Source: Lunularia cruciata (Eukaryota; Streptophyta; Marchantiopsida; Lunulariales; Lunulariaceae). Taken from it: DNA of 64,000 nt. A program made the translations under genes and the position numbers. Each line of letters begins with the position of its first letter. Position 1 is the stretch's first letter. Below, piece by piece: positions 11,100-22,750 of the stretch. Below the pieces are notes generated by a model. It had not been told where the DNA came from and made no database searches. It worked only from the letters and a program-made list of their open reading frames with translations. The stretch spans positions 18,196,744 through 18,260,743 of the forward strand of contig OX419759.1 in NCBI GenBank assembly GCA_948567375.1. Direction: 5' to 3'.

Positions 11100-14000
11100 C
11101 ATAACGCTAACTACGTCATCATCATGGTGGAGAGATTTACTGTGAGACTAATCCTCCCTTCAAGGAACCTCATTTGTTTACGCCCTCTTTTGTTTATTTT
11201 ATGTCTCCGAGTTATGCCCTGCCCTCCTTTACTTGTAGGAGTTTCCCAAAACCGCAATGCCTTCTTATAATAATTTCAAGGTATTCTATTCGCTAGCTAG
11301 TATGGGAACTGAAACTATAAATTTAACTTTCAACATGCAGGGACACCCACCCACATGGTCTCTTATCTCAATCTTAGTGGCCCAGCTTTGACCTTACTTG
11401 TGGGATTTCCTCAAAATCCCTTCCTGAATATTCGATGTGATCCCTTTGAATAGATCTACAGGAACAACCTCAAAGCACTCTATAAGACGTGAATAGAAGT
11501 TAAGTTTTTACACATGCACCCACATGGACTCTTATCTCAATCTTAATGGTCCAACTTTTGCTCTTACTTGTAGGGTTTCACTAGTTCAGACCAGACACTC
11601 CCACATCCCCTCTTTCTCTCAACGTGAATGACCCAGCTTTTGCCCTTCCTTCCTTTGCAGAACTGTTTATGTTTCCAGCCCACAACATTCATTATGCAGG
11701 AAACTATATTTATTTCCCACACATGCTCTTGTCTCTAAAACTTAGTGGCTCATCTTATAAAATTCCTTGAAAAGTTTTCCCCTTATTTCTACAATCAGCT
11801 TCGCCGACTAGTATCTTACTATATGGGATGGGGGATCCTATAACAATCATTGTTTTCCCTGATACATTCGATAATCATAGTTTGTATAGGAGAAAGTGAT
11901 ATGGTTGTACTCTATAGAGATCCCAAACACTTCTTTCTGTTCCGGAAATATACAACATATATCTTAATCGGTATAATTAATTGGTTATTGACCAGGAGTT
12001 GAACAAGGGTGAACCGATATGTCCATGGGTTTGCTTTGATGAAAGGAGCTTGTGTTTTCTCTCTTGGTAGTTGACTTGTTCATACCTTCTTGATATAGCT
12101 AGTCACTAAAACCTCAAAACTTCAAACGTGAAGTTCTTTGATGGCTCTGTGTTCACACCTTAAACATTTCTCCCATGTGTCGATGGAAGCTATGTGTCTG
12201 CCCTATCCAAATGAATAGACTCACAAATAACCTAAATCTAATCATTTATCGAAAATACACATTTATATATTAGCCGTCTCTTTAAAATATTACTATATAA
12301 GAACTAGAGAACGAGCACCAATCTCTAAGAAGCGGAAACCTAATTGTATATAGAGAATACAATATACTATATACTCTTTCAATAAAAAAAAGTTGAATTT
12401 CGATGATTATGCATATGTTTATTTTATAAGAAAGGATAGGGATAGACATTTGGAGAGGGGGTAATCCTAATATCTGAAAATAATTCGATACTTTATATTC
12501 TTTTAAATTTTCCTTTGATTATTGGAGAAAGGGGATTACTGAAAAATGTCCTTATATAGCATATATACATTTAGACAACTATACAATACACTTTTAGACA
12601 GATCGGAGGGAAAATTTAGGTTTAAGATGGATGCAATATCTGATTCCTTCTTAGTCTAGTTAGTATCTACTGGAGCTCTAAGAAATAAATGTTAATTTTC
12701 CATATTTAATTGAAGTCTTGTAGGGAATCGTCACAAAATCATTCAAGTTGATTCTTTTTGTGGTTCTACATGTTCACCGCACCCCAAGTACTTTTGATTT
12801 GATTTCTGAAGTTCCCCTGCTACTTATGCCTTAATCAGTTGATATTCATTGACGTGCTCTTAACACCACCACCACCGACAACAAAAACGAGATATTAAGA
12901 TAGCTGTTCCATAATTATCTATCATTCTTGTTGATATCCATCACAAGAAGGATACACAAAATATTGTAGAAAATTTGACCACAAAAAAATTGGAGGGGAG
13001 TATTTCAGATGATTCTATATGTGCTATCTAAATATGACTTCCAGGATCTGGCAGACATGCAGGGTGCCATATTTTCTGGTAAGGATATTTGTTCCATCAA
13101 TGACTTGTACCATCCATTAGTTTAGTCCGTCTTAATCCTGTAGGGTCTAACAGCTCGTCTCCGCAGAAACTCGTAAAATAAATTTAGGGAAGTTCCGTGG
13201 TTTCATTCTACACTTTCAGAAAGGGAGATCTTTTGGAAGGCTCTGTTTGTTTTGCTTCAAAATCACATTTGGCATATCAAGATACTATTTCATGACGGAT
13301 GTGATGGACGTTTCTACTTTATGGAGTTGAACTTGCCGACGGTTTTCCATGACAAAAGGAAAACCGGAAGTGTGCAACTCGTTGATAGCTCGGTCTTTTC
13401 GTCTTTCGCAACTTCTTAGCTATGAAAAGGATGGAAATTCGATTAATCAATTTAATGTCACTTCTAAGACATCAACCCTGATTTGGACCCTTATGTATTC
13501 TCTATATCGAAACCTTCTTATGTATATTATACCCGTACGGAACTATATAGTATGTGCTCTTTCTCTTGACCACTTGAGAGGAATAAGGTTCAAAGTATGG
13601 GGTCTAAGTAGGAACCTGTCCCCATAACCTATCACTTTCGATCAGATCGCTTGCAATCACACAACCGCTTATGGAAAAGACGTTCTCTCATGTGTTGGGC
13701 GTACTTTCTTTCCCATGTAAATGAAGCGATGAACAAAATAGAGCAAAGGGCAAATACTTAGTTGAACAGATCCAGAAGTTGGTGCCAGTTTTACTTGTTT
13801 TAACTGAAAGTTAGGTTCGGGTCGTTTTTCTAAAATTTAATTTTGACTCTTGCAGGTCTCCCTCACTTGTTAAATAAATGAATTTGAGCTTCAGAAATAA
13901 ACGAAATAGTCTACACCCTCAGCCAGTTACTGCAACCAGTAATTGAAAATCGTTTGGAGTAAGTGGATCTCATAGGACATTGGATATTTTCTGTCAAAGA

Positions 14001-14140
14001 TCGATACAAAGTTGACCCTTTTTAGTTTTGAGCATCCGTTTTGGGAGCTCAGGTCACTTGAGAGTCCAAGCTGAAGTTTAGCAATCCTCTTCTATTCGTC
14101 TCATCTCTTCATGTCAAAGAGAAGGACGATCGCGTAGAAA
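11100..14140. other. Non-coding stretch
   Basis: This region is AT-rich with stops in every frame; the longest open frame is 92 codons (13349-13627) and is not recognisable. A partly repeated phrase about 'acatggtctcttatctcaat' occurs near 11356 and 11523, which suggests an old local duplication. No RNA gene is seen. Confidence 0.5.
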
Positions 14141-14142
14141 AA

Positions 14143-14180
14143 AATGAAGGATGGGAAGACCCCCATCAAGCCGTACAAGG
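14143..14180. repeat. Short dispersed repeat, copy 2 of 3
   Basis: The phrase aaggatgggaagac followed by a spacer and ccgtacaaggg resembles 14577-14625 and, more distantly, 2744-2795. It is a fragment of an unidentified repeat family. Confidence 0.5.
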
Positions 14181-14211
14181 GAGAGATGAAAAAGGTAGAA
14201 TGGGGCTAAGG

Positions 14212-14246
14212 CTCTCTATTGGGGCTAGCTAAACCCCAATAGAGAG
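14212..14246. repeat. 13-bp inverted repeat (hairpin)
   Basis: CTCTCTATTGGGG at 14212-14224 is exactly complementary to CCCCAATAGAGAG at 14234-14246 around a 9-base loop. It could form a stable stem in DNA or RNA. No function is evident, and it is short for a plant miRNA precursor. Confidence 0.8.
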
Positions 14247-14576
14247 TCTACTTAGGTGTCTATGGTGTATCCATACTTTTGGTACTCGAGGTCGAACATG
14301 GATGGAGTTAGTGGGACGTAAAGAAAATCCTCCTCCACTGCATTGTATATAGTCCTTTGGAAAGACATTATTGTACATACTGTTGAAAGGATATGGATAA
14401 ACATACAACAAGAAAAGAAGGTACCAACGCTAACGTAGGTCAAAGAAGAACACCGTACTTCTATATGGAGGAAAAATCCACCTTTCTTTAATTTAAAGCA
14501 AAGAACAAGAAGAGTACCCGTCCTCTCGGCTGCCCCTCGGGATAAGAAAAGGGTAGTATTATTGAGAAGAAGGCGA

Positions 14577-14625
14577 CCACGAAGGATGGGAAGGACCCGT
14601 CGAGCCGTACAAGGGAGAAACACAA
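14577..14625. repeat. Short dispersed repeat, copy 3 of 3
   Basis: The segment contains gaaggatgggaaggaccc and ccgtacaagggaga, in the order seen at 14143-14180. It lies about 430 bp downstream of that copy, in the same orientation. Confidence 0.5.
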
Positions 14626-14908
14626 AAAGAAAGTATTATGTGGAAGATGGAACAATAGAGTAGATAGAAAGTATCTAAAATATTACAAAGAATTATACGG
14701 AGAGGAGAGACGTACGAATCTTCTGGCTGAATTGGAACCCCTTTCTCCCTCCCGTAAGGACTTTGAGAGTTCAATTAATTCTCGCCGGCGTTCTGTCCCC
14801 TACTTTCGCTGGTTGGTGGCCAACACCGAGTCCCGCTGCCGGTGCCGGGAGAGATCCCGTCCTTAACAAGGGCCTGCTGCCCGCCACCTTGCGAGGACTT
14901 CGCTCCTC

Positions 14909-14928
14909 ATGTATGTATGTATGTATGT
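14909..14928. repeat. (ATGT)n microsatellite
   Basis: Five consecutive ATGT-type tetramers form a short simple repeat. Confidence 0.85.
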
Positions 14929-15090
14929 GACAGTCGCCCCATGTATGTAGGTTCCCGCATGTACAAGCCAGCAAAAACTACTGTAGTGTTAGTTGTAATC
15001 AATTGACTGGTAACTTGACAATAACTGCCGGTTCTCAATAAGTCAATCTTTACTTACCTTCTTTACTGCAGTTATTTATAAGTTTCCCCT

Positions 15091-15098
15091 AACCCTAA
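15091..15098 (+). promoter_or_regulatory. Telo-box-like motif
   Basis: AACCCTAA at 15091-15098 is the core of the plant telo-box, an interstitial telomere-like motif found near many plant promoters. It is about 2.1 kb upstream of the Aux/IAA start codon. A single 8-mer is weak evidence. Confidence 0.25.
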
Positions 15099-16705
15099 CG
15101 CCCTGACGGCCCGCATGTTTTTCGCCTCGCCCTCCCCTCACTTCCAGGACTCGGAGTTCTGTCGACGTCACGCGCCTCCTGTGTTAACATTTTAACATCT
15201 ATTTGATACGGTATCTTCCACCTATCTGTCCTATGTGTCGTCTATCAGGGCAAGAGAGTCCCGCCCAGGGATCGCCTACAGGTCGAAGAAATACGTTGCG
15301 CGCATGTTGTGGTTAACCAGGGCTAACCATTTGGCGTACCAGATTCGATGAAATGGCTGATCGTGAGGCTTATATTGAGGACTGGGTTGGTTCTTGACCA
15401 TCACAGTAACCCTGGTAATAGCCCCGAGAAAGTGCCTCCCGCGGGATTCTGCGGATTTATACTGGGGGAATATTACCCCGGGGATGGGCTACCCATCACC
15501 GCCCCCTAATCCGATCCCCAGCTAGATTAAGAATCACCACTAAATAAATCGAAGATGGATGATTAGAAAGACTTGAATGGACCCTTATGCATACTGTACG
15601 TCTTTTTCTCTCCCCGTTTTACTGAATGCTGTCTCAGTCTTTGATGCCAGTAGAATTAAATTTCTGTCCAGAATTTACGGCTGAAATTAGCCTCGTAGGA
15701 AAGGAGGAGGAAGAGTTAGAGAGAGAGCGGACGGGGCAATCAAAGAGGGGAAAGGTCCGGCGACCGGTCGGAGGCAGGGACCTCCAGATCGTTCCCACCT
15801 CCGTTCCAGCCGCAGCTTCGTAGCTTCTTCCTGGGTGCAGCGTCGTCTCCGACCCTGCTGTTCCTCGTGGCCCGTGGGCCCCAGCTTCGGCTCCGGTCCT
15901 CTCCGGTCCGGGAGTGGGTCTGCTGCTGGCGACAGCTTTGAAAGGCAGAAAGGCGAAACCAAGACTGGAGAGATCGCTGAGGAGGCGACAGTCGCTCTCG
16001 TGGTCAGATTTGGTTCGTAGGAACGGGGAATAGAAGTTGGTGAAAACTTCACTGGTTGTTGTTGGCTTTCTGGTTGAGTTTACCATCTGCGTCCTCTCTT
16101 CTCTCTCTGTTTGTTGGTCGTAGTAGTGGGTCTCCTCCTTCCATTTCAGTTCTGAAAGTGAGAGATGGTCCGGTAATGAGACACGGTGACTGGTTTTGCC
16201 TTGGCTATGATCCCGAATCAATCCACACCAACCTTACCTCCTTTTTGCCCCAGCCCCGCACCAGTGTGATTTCATTCTCCAGCGAGCTCTTCTCCTCCTC
16301 ATCCTCACTCGATCGCATCCACTTCCCATCTCTGCTTCTGCTCCTCTCCTCTCCTCTTCTCAACAGCAGACTCTCCCGTCTCTTGCCCACAGGAGATATA
16401 GTTTGTTTCCTCTTCTAGTCTGGGGAAGAAGAACCGATGGTTCAGTAGTGTTTAGTAGTTCGCCCAGCCGTGCAAATTCGTCGAGACTTTCGCTCTGCTG
16501 TGCTGCACTGCGTTGCAAGGTTGCGCGCAGTGTTGGTCACCTGGGACGACGTCTGTACTTGTTGTTGTGGTTGGATAGTTAGGGAAGGCTTTGAGGTTGC
16601 AATATTTCCGGTGGTGGTGTAGTGGACTGGAAGTCATCAAAGGTCGAAGGTTTGAGACCGAAGTTGGAACAAGGGAAACGATTGCTTTGTGAGCATTCTC
16701 AGCTC

Positions 16706-16801
16706 ATGAGAGAAGGGGGAGGGATTACAGAGAGACGCACACATGAGTCCGGTGAGCAGGAACTGAAATGGGCTGCGGATTGTTGGGGTAGAGCTAGATG
16801 A
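16706..16801 (+). promoter_or_regulatory. Upstream ORF, 31 codons
   Basis: An ATG at 16706 opens a 31-codon frame ending in TGA at 16799-16801, 393 bp before the main start. It is relevant only if this stretch is present in the mature leader. Confidence 0.3.
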
Positions 16802-16951
16802 GAAAGTAGCAGTAATTCCATCCTCAGGTTTGTAGTGTTGTGAGAAGGCAGCAGTTGGTGGAATAGAAGAGCAAGCAACATCGATAGCTTCGTAGTTTTT
16901 TGGGCTGGGTAGAGCGTTCGGAAGTTCGCGCAGGTGTGGGTGGAGAGGAGG

Positions 16952-17068
16952 ATGAAACGAAGGAGGTCTGGAGAAAAGGCAGCATCAGCAGCATTTCAGC
17001 GCACCACAGTCGAGGAGCTGGTTGGAAATCTGAATACTAAAGTTGGACATACATTGCAGCCTGCGTAA
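16952..17068 (+). promoter_or_regulatory. Upstream ORF, 38 codons
   Basis: An ATG at 16952 with A at -3 begins a 38-codon ORF ending in TAA at 17066-17068. No other ATG lies between this stop and the Aux/IAA start codon 126 bases later. If the leader is unspliced here, ribosomes would meet this ORF first and would have to reinitiate or scan past it, lowering repressor synthesis. The encoded peptide is basic at its start and resembles nothing I know. Confidence 0.35.
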
Positions 17069-17194
17069 GCACTAGGACAGGAAGGGAAGGTGGGAGTTTA
17101 GCAGCAGTGTCCGGGAGCGTTCTCAGGTTGATATACATAGCTCAGTGTCTGATACCAGTTCTTCGAACATTTGAGGAAGTCGAAACTAATTGCA

Positions 17195-20097
17195 ATGAGT
17201 CAAACCACTGTTCATAACCGAGGTTCAGGTGCAGGTGGAGCCCTTGGTTTAGGTCACAACCCTCCCCCTGGGAGTGGGAGCAACATGAGTGCTCCTCCAG
17301 TGTCTTGGAGCCAGGTTCTCAACACAGCTTCTGGTGGTTCTGGTACTTCCAATGCACAGAATGCCTCAGCCACTACAACCCATCAGCAGCAGCAGGAGGT
17401 TGCGAAGGCATCAGCAGCTGGTTCACCACAAAATAGTAATCACAGCGGAAGCACTCTCAAGGAACATGACCTTCTGGGCCTGTCTGATGTGTCCTCTTCG
17501 AGTTGCAAGGAGAAGTCCTCTCAGGAGAGTCTGAATGACGAGGGTAATGAGTCTGAGGAGTTGAATCTGAATTTGGGAGCCACGGAGCTCAGACTTGGGC
17601 CACCAGCTGCCAGGAAGAGGGCTTCAGCAATCGAGCAGCAGGGTACACCAGCGCTGGAAAGTGGAAGCTTTCTTGTAGCCCTGGACGGGAGCCAAGGTGC
17701 CAAGCAGTGTGTTGTTGCAGCTGAGAAGTCCACAACAACGGCGGAGCAGAACGCTGCTGCCTCAGAGCACTCAGATCGCGGTTTCAACTATGCCCCCGGT
17801 GGCCGGGCTAATGAGATGTCACTCTTGGCTTCACAGGGAAGCAGAATGGATGCTGCAGGTGATAATAACACCTCATGCAGACCGCTAATTGAGAGCGAGT
17901 CTCTGATGAAATGGCACCCTGAGCAAGGTGGTGACCGCAAGGCCCCTACCGAAGGTGGCCTTGTCCTTGGTATCTCTCTGCTGAGTGAGAAGAAGGCTTT
18001 CTTAAACTCCATTGACCGAAATCGGGAGCTCACACAGGAACCCAAGCAGCAGCATGAACGCATTTTCCAAGAAGAAGAGTCGTCCACGGAGAAGTTACAA
18101 GACCGGTCTGTCCCAAGCCAGGAGCAACAACAGCAGCAGGTTGCCCCCCAGCAACAGCAAGAGAGGTCTAAGCTTGATTCATACCAGTCTTCTGAGAAGA
18201 GGAACATCATAGAGAGGAAGTCCATGGCTCCCCTCCAACAACCATGTCCTGAGCAGAGGTTTCAGTCCATCTCCGAGAGGAGCCCCAGGATGCCCGATAG
18301 TTCTGGCAGGTTGTGGCAAAATCAGGTGAAGATGCACACAAGCAATGTCCCTGAGTTTCAGAGTCAACATCCGTCCCCCCAACAAGATATCGATGGCAGA
18401 ACTGGGTATTCAGTTCCCAACGGTGCTTTTGTTGTAACTAGGAGCGTGTATGTAGCCCCCAAGCCTGGAGTTTCCGGAGCCAAGCGGAACTTTGACGCTA
18501 TCACTGGTTCCGATTCAAGGAACTTCAGCGATCCCCGTAGTGGCCTCAATGGCCCTTCTTCCGCGGGAGGAGTTTCAATGAACTCTAGCAACGGTCTGTC
18601 GTCCGAGGCCGAAGCCAAGGCTATAGCTCAACAGCAACAGCAGATGAAGGTACAAGCTGGTATGCAAATGTATCGAGGTCCCAAGACCCTTGCTCCTCCT
18701 ACTACTTGGCATATTGGGCTGGATCAGTCCGGTGGTTCATTTGGACCTTTTCCTTCTCAAAGAGGTCCAGTCCGTGCCCCATTGAGCAAGAGTACATCTG
18801 ATGTCGGAACAGCAGCCGCTACCGACTCTAAGATTTGGGATGGTCAACCTAAGAGCCATCAGGAAGCTGTCCCAGCCCTCTCTCAAAAGATGCCCGCCCC
18901 ATCAGAGGCCAAGCAAATTTCAAGCGATGCTACACCCTCACCGGCCGAAAGTGTGTCTGCATCTACCCCAAGGTGAGATTTCGCGGTTACATTTGGAAAC
19001 ACCGTCTGGCGTTCTTTCAAGAGTGCAATTATGATACCGTGCATGTGTAGTTCTGAAGGAGTACTGATAGTCTAGTTTGCATGGTTCAGTTCATTGTTTG
19101 CATGTTGTTTTACTTACATGGTTCTATTCTTCGTTTCAGAGCTGCTGCTCCTGCACCCGCAGCTGTTGGTTGGCCACCCCTGAGATCTTTCCGAAAGAAT
19201 CTAGTGGTCGCACCCAGACCTACTCCCTCGGAAGCTCCTCCCAGACCGTCAGCACCAGCCCCAGGTGTTGGTACTACTTCAGTTGCTGGTCAGTCAAACT
19301 CCTGGTTTGTGAAGGTTTACATGGATGGCGTTCCTATTGGGCGCAAGGTGGACCTGAGGACTAACAGCTCGTATGAGAAACTCTCTCAGCAACTGGATGA
19401 CATGTTCCGTGGCTTTGTGAACGGTGAGTGTGCTTTTTACTGCTTATCTCCTTGTCGAACGTTATATCTGGTGCCTAGTCTTTTTCTTGAGCTACCATAG
19501 ATGCTGACAACTTCCGTTTGCTCTTGCAGGCCAAAGAGATCCAAACAGATTAACCCTTCCTTCCGATCACAAGAGAAATTTCCTCCAGGGTTCAGACTAT
19601 GTCTTGACTTACGAAGATCAAGATGGGGATCTGATGCTCGTAGGAGATGTTCCATGGGGGTAAGTTTTTACGTCTCTTGACGATCTTGCTCGATTAAACA
19701 AGTTGTATTTGCAACGAGATCATGTAGTTGCACTGCAAGTGAGTCTGACTTACATTGTCCCTCGGTCGTGCCCATGTGAACTGATGTGTTCTTTCACAAC
19801 GTCCAGGATGTTTATAGACACTGTGAAAAGACTGCGGATCATGAAAGGTTCCGAAGCCATCGGACTTGGTAAGTTTGTCAAAACTGAATGTCGTAGCTGG
19901 TATGTCTTATGTCAGGGTCAATTCAAGACCGTTGATGTCTATTGATTGTGCTTGTTGTCTGAATGTGTATCCTCTTCTGTCAGCCCCTCGGACTAAAGAT
20001 TGTATATGAAGTGCACGGTGTCTGACTACTTGCTTGTCTCAATTTTACAGGAACCAGAGCGTCCGACAAGGCAAACAAGACACAGGCTAGTGTGTGA
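17195..20097 (+). CDS. Aux/IAA auxin-response transcriptional repressor
   Basis: Five exons: 17195-18972, 19140-19423, 19530-19659, 19807-19868 and 20051-20097. All introns are GT-AG and the product is 766 residues. The ATG at 17195 is the first in frame after the stop at 17150 and has G at -3. All Aux/IAA landmarks are present. Domain I spans residues 123-137, with LNLNL and ELRLG (EAR-type, TOPLESS-binding in the family). Domain II is the degron [12 protein letters not shown] at 602-613, bound by TIR1/AFB with auxin. The C-terminal PB1 domain (domains III-IV, about 647-752) has the conserved lysine at 651, the acidic YEDQDGD motif at 715-721 and [11 protein letters not shown] at 738-748. 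It should act in the nucleus, heterodimerise with ARFs and repress auxin genes until degraded. Between domains I and II lie some 460 low-complexity residues with Gln runs (311-315, 319-322, 479-483). Angiosperm members are usually far shorter. Confidence 0.97.
18973..19139 (+). other. Aux/IAA intron 1 with a stop codon at its 5' splice site
   Basis: This phase-2 intron begins GTGAGA and ends TTTCAG. Its first bases create TGA at 18974-18976 in the exon-1 frame, so an unspliced transcript ends after 593 residues. The other introns are 19424-19529 (phase 1), 19660-19806 (phase 2) and 19869-20050 (phase 1). Each joins conserved Aux/IAA sequence across the junction, which supports the model. Confidence 0.93.
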
Positions 20098-22750
20098 GCC
20101 ATGGAATACTACTAGTAGATTTTGTATTTCTGTCTGCGATGTGAACAGCCGTTGAGTACAAATCAACCCAGGGCTCTCCCAATCGGAGCCAACAAATTTT
20201 CACTATCCTCCTTGTGCAGCAGGGTTTGTAGGGGATGAGGGCGAGACCAGCTTGGAACTGAACATAGAACAAACCAATTAATTTATGGGCACTTGGTTCT
20301 TGCCTATTCTATCTCTATGACAGGGTTTTTCTCCATGGCCAGAACTTCTATATAACCTGAGGATTTTACTGTATCATTCTACTTATATCTGTAATGTCAA
20401 TCAAGCGGCACATAAGTTAAGTAATTAAGTTCATGGATCAGAGGATACATGACCCTCGCCTTCTCAATTTCTTCTTGGGAATTGCAAGTACCAAGCTTTT
20501 AGCTTAGATCCCCTTCCGGTTTTTGCTGAGGTTTCTAGAGACAACACAAGGTAGGGCATTGAAATTGTAGAAGGAAGGCAAAACTGAAGGGATCTTCCCT
20601 GGAATTCTTCCATGTACCAGAGTTCTTAACTCATAATTCGGTTTCAGAAGCGATCTCTGAACTGTTTCCCATATCCCTTCGGTCTGCGTCTCTGTTCGAG
20701 TCTTTTTTCTTAATAGACATCGTGTGTTTCACTGTCTTCTGGCTTCTCGTGGATGTGTTTTCTCTCCTCTTTTACCCTGAACGAAAGTGCCATTTACTCC
20801 ACCAGGCCCAAATATCGAATCTGCTTTTCAACATCTGCTTTCCGAGTTGTCATTTATTTTCGAACAGTGTATTGTTCTGAAGCATGTCCCTACACAAATC
20901 TTACAACTTATGAGTTGGCGCACATACCTGGTCTTTCGATCAATGAGCATCGGACGTGGTACTTATTTCTGGGACAGCCTTTAGCTTCCTCATTAAAGAG
21001 AGGGAGAACAAAACCCAACGTACGGGGAATCATCCTTACCTCCACCAGGTGTAAGGTGATCATGTATTTGCGGGCGCCGTCTTTACGTTTACACGAACTC
21101 TACAGCATTCTACTTTTCCTGCTCGCACCCATGCGTGGAGATATCTAACCCACTTATAACTGCAGTTTACCTGACAGCTCTGAGAAGGCTAAGTTGTGTC
21201 TGCTCTGATACCTTACACTGAATACCGTCGAAGTAGATTGGTCGCTTGCCCGCAGAGACAGACGTGGAAAGTTTAAAAGATGATATACTCTGCTGGTGAA
21301 CGATTTGACCTGGAACCTATGGGATTGTACAACAAACAATGACCGCAGATTGAAGTCATCATCCACTCAGTTGGCAGGATGAGAAAATTTCTCGCGTGAA
21401 TGGCCGGTGGGAAGCCAAAGTGGTTGTGCTTGTGGGTTCTGTCAAGCCGAAGAATTTCCTGTCAACATCCGGTTATAATTGCAAATTGGAGGTGACTGCT
21501 CTGGAGCGACAATTCGAATGGAAAGGGTTCTTGATCGCATGATATTGCAACTGGATTGGATTGAAACTCATACAGCGGAGAAAAGTTTCACTTCATGTTT
21601 CGTATCTACAACCAAAAATGGAAAAAGGAGGAAAAATGACTCACAAGAGAACACTAACCGTAGGAAAGGAATCATACCGTGCTTATCACTGCCTCGGGAG
21701 CAATGTATCGGTTTTAGAGCAAGGCTGAAAAGTCACAATCAGTCAGAGTCTGGGGCTCCACGTCTATTCCAGGAAAGTGACTCTGAACCGAACTCCAACC
21801 ACATACCGGGAGTGTATCAAACTGCAGCATCCGTCACATGTTCGAGGCCGGAAAGGAAGAAAGTAGACGGACATACGTACTTATACTTCAAACATTTCTT
21901 TGTATACTATACATTCTTGCGTTCCTTGCATCAGTGAACAGTACATGAAAGTCGCCACCACCTATAAGAAGGTGGTGGTGGTAGTAGTAATGTTGAATCT
22001 CTTACACGCCAAGCTGACAGAGATGTCCATATCCTCTCACGGTCATTCTCATCACGTCACTCGTACTAGTACCCACTGCGAGAAACGCACCTACTCCTGT
22101 CCCACGGGGCGCTGAGCACCTTTCTGAAGATCAGGCTTTGTAAATTGTACTGCTGCAGTTACTGGTGGAGTTGTAAGGTGAAGCAGATCACATCACAGCA
22201 CTCAGTCATTCATTTGGTAACCCCGTGTCATTTGCTCCTCCTGTTGTAGCATCTACAGCTGATTACAACTTCGTTCCAATCCAATTCTCGGTCAAAGTTC
22301 ATAGACCTTCCTTCCCTTTTGTCATAAGAAGATAAAAAGTCATCTGGAGATTGCAGCAAAGAGACAGTGTTATTAACCTCAGTAGTAAAGTCGTCTCGCT
22401 CTTGCTCTCGCTCTTGCGCTTCGTCGCATACACACTGACAGGGGACAAAATGAAATGGTTGAGGACGAGGTATGGGAAGGAACCACCCATCTCTACCGAG
22501 ATATGTCAGCCATGACATGTGCTTTTCTGCTGAGTGGTCTGCAGGAGTTGTGACCCCATTAACACGCAACAACAGCAACAATAACAAATATTACTGTAGA
22601 TTTCTCCGATCCACTATGGTTCTCGTACCCACCTCTTTCATGATCCAAATACCTCATTTTTCTTTCTTATCTTTACTTTCTCCTTTTTGTTTCTTGCACA
22701 GGATGTTGTTCGTTAGTAGTTAGTATAAAGTGAAAAAGTGTTCGTAAATA
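20098..22750. other. Aux/IAA 3' region and downstream non-coding DNA
   Basis: The 3' untranslated region begins at 20098. No clean AATAAA is seen nearby; a TGTAA-type element at about 20391 is a possible end-formation signal, so the poly(A) site is unknown. Beyond it, the longest open frames (20753-21148, 21479-21937, and 22228-22587 on the - strand) show no recognisable motifs, and I do not call them genes. A short (GGT)n-like run is at about 21971-21990. Confidence 0.5.

Larger units (their letters stand above)
15100..17194 (+). promoter_or_regulatory. Probable promoter and 5' leader of the Aux/IAA gene
   Basis: This gene-free stretch leads directly into the Aux/IAA start codon. It contains CT-rich tracts typical of plant leaders (about 16090-16130 and 16310-16390), the auxin-response-type hexamers TGTCTC at 15630-15635 and GAGACA at 16178-16183, and several short upstream ORFs. 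The transcription start cannot be placed. Sites such as cccacag at about 16385 and cgtaag at about 17064 could serve as splice signals for a leader intron, but none can be confirmed from sequence. Confidence 0.5.

Noticed and set aside
17171-17194. Earlier start of the Aux/IAA frame at 17171
   Set aside because: The codon there is TTG. The first in-frame ATG is at 17195 with a reasonable context and fits better.
20753-21148. 131-codon ORF downstream of the Aux/IAA gene
   Set aside because: No domain, biased composition or splice context supports it, and a shorter frame overlaps it on the same strand.
21479-21937. 152-codon + strand ORF
   Set aside because: The translation has no recognisable family, and no intron signals connect it to further coding sequence.
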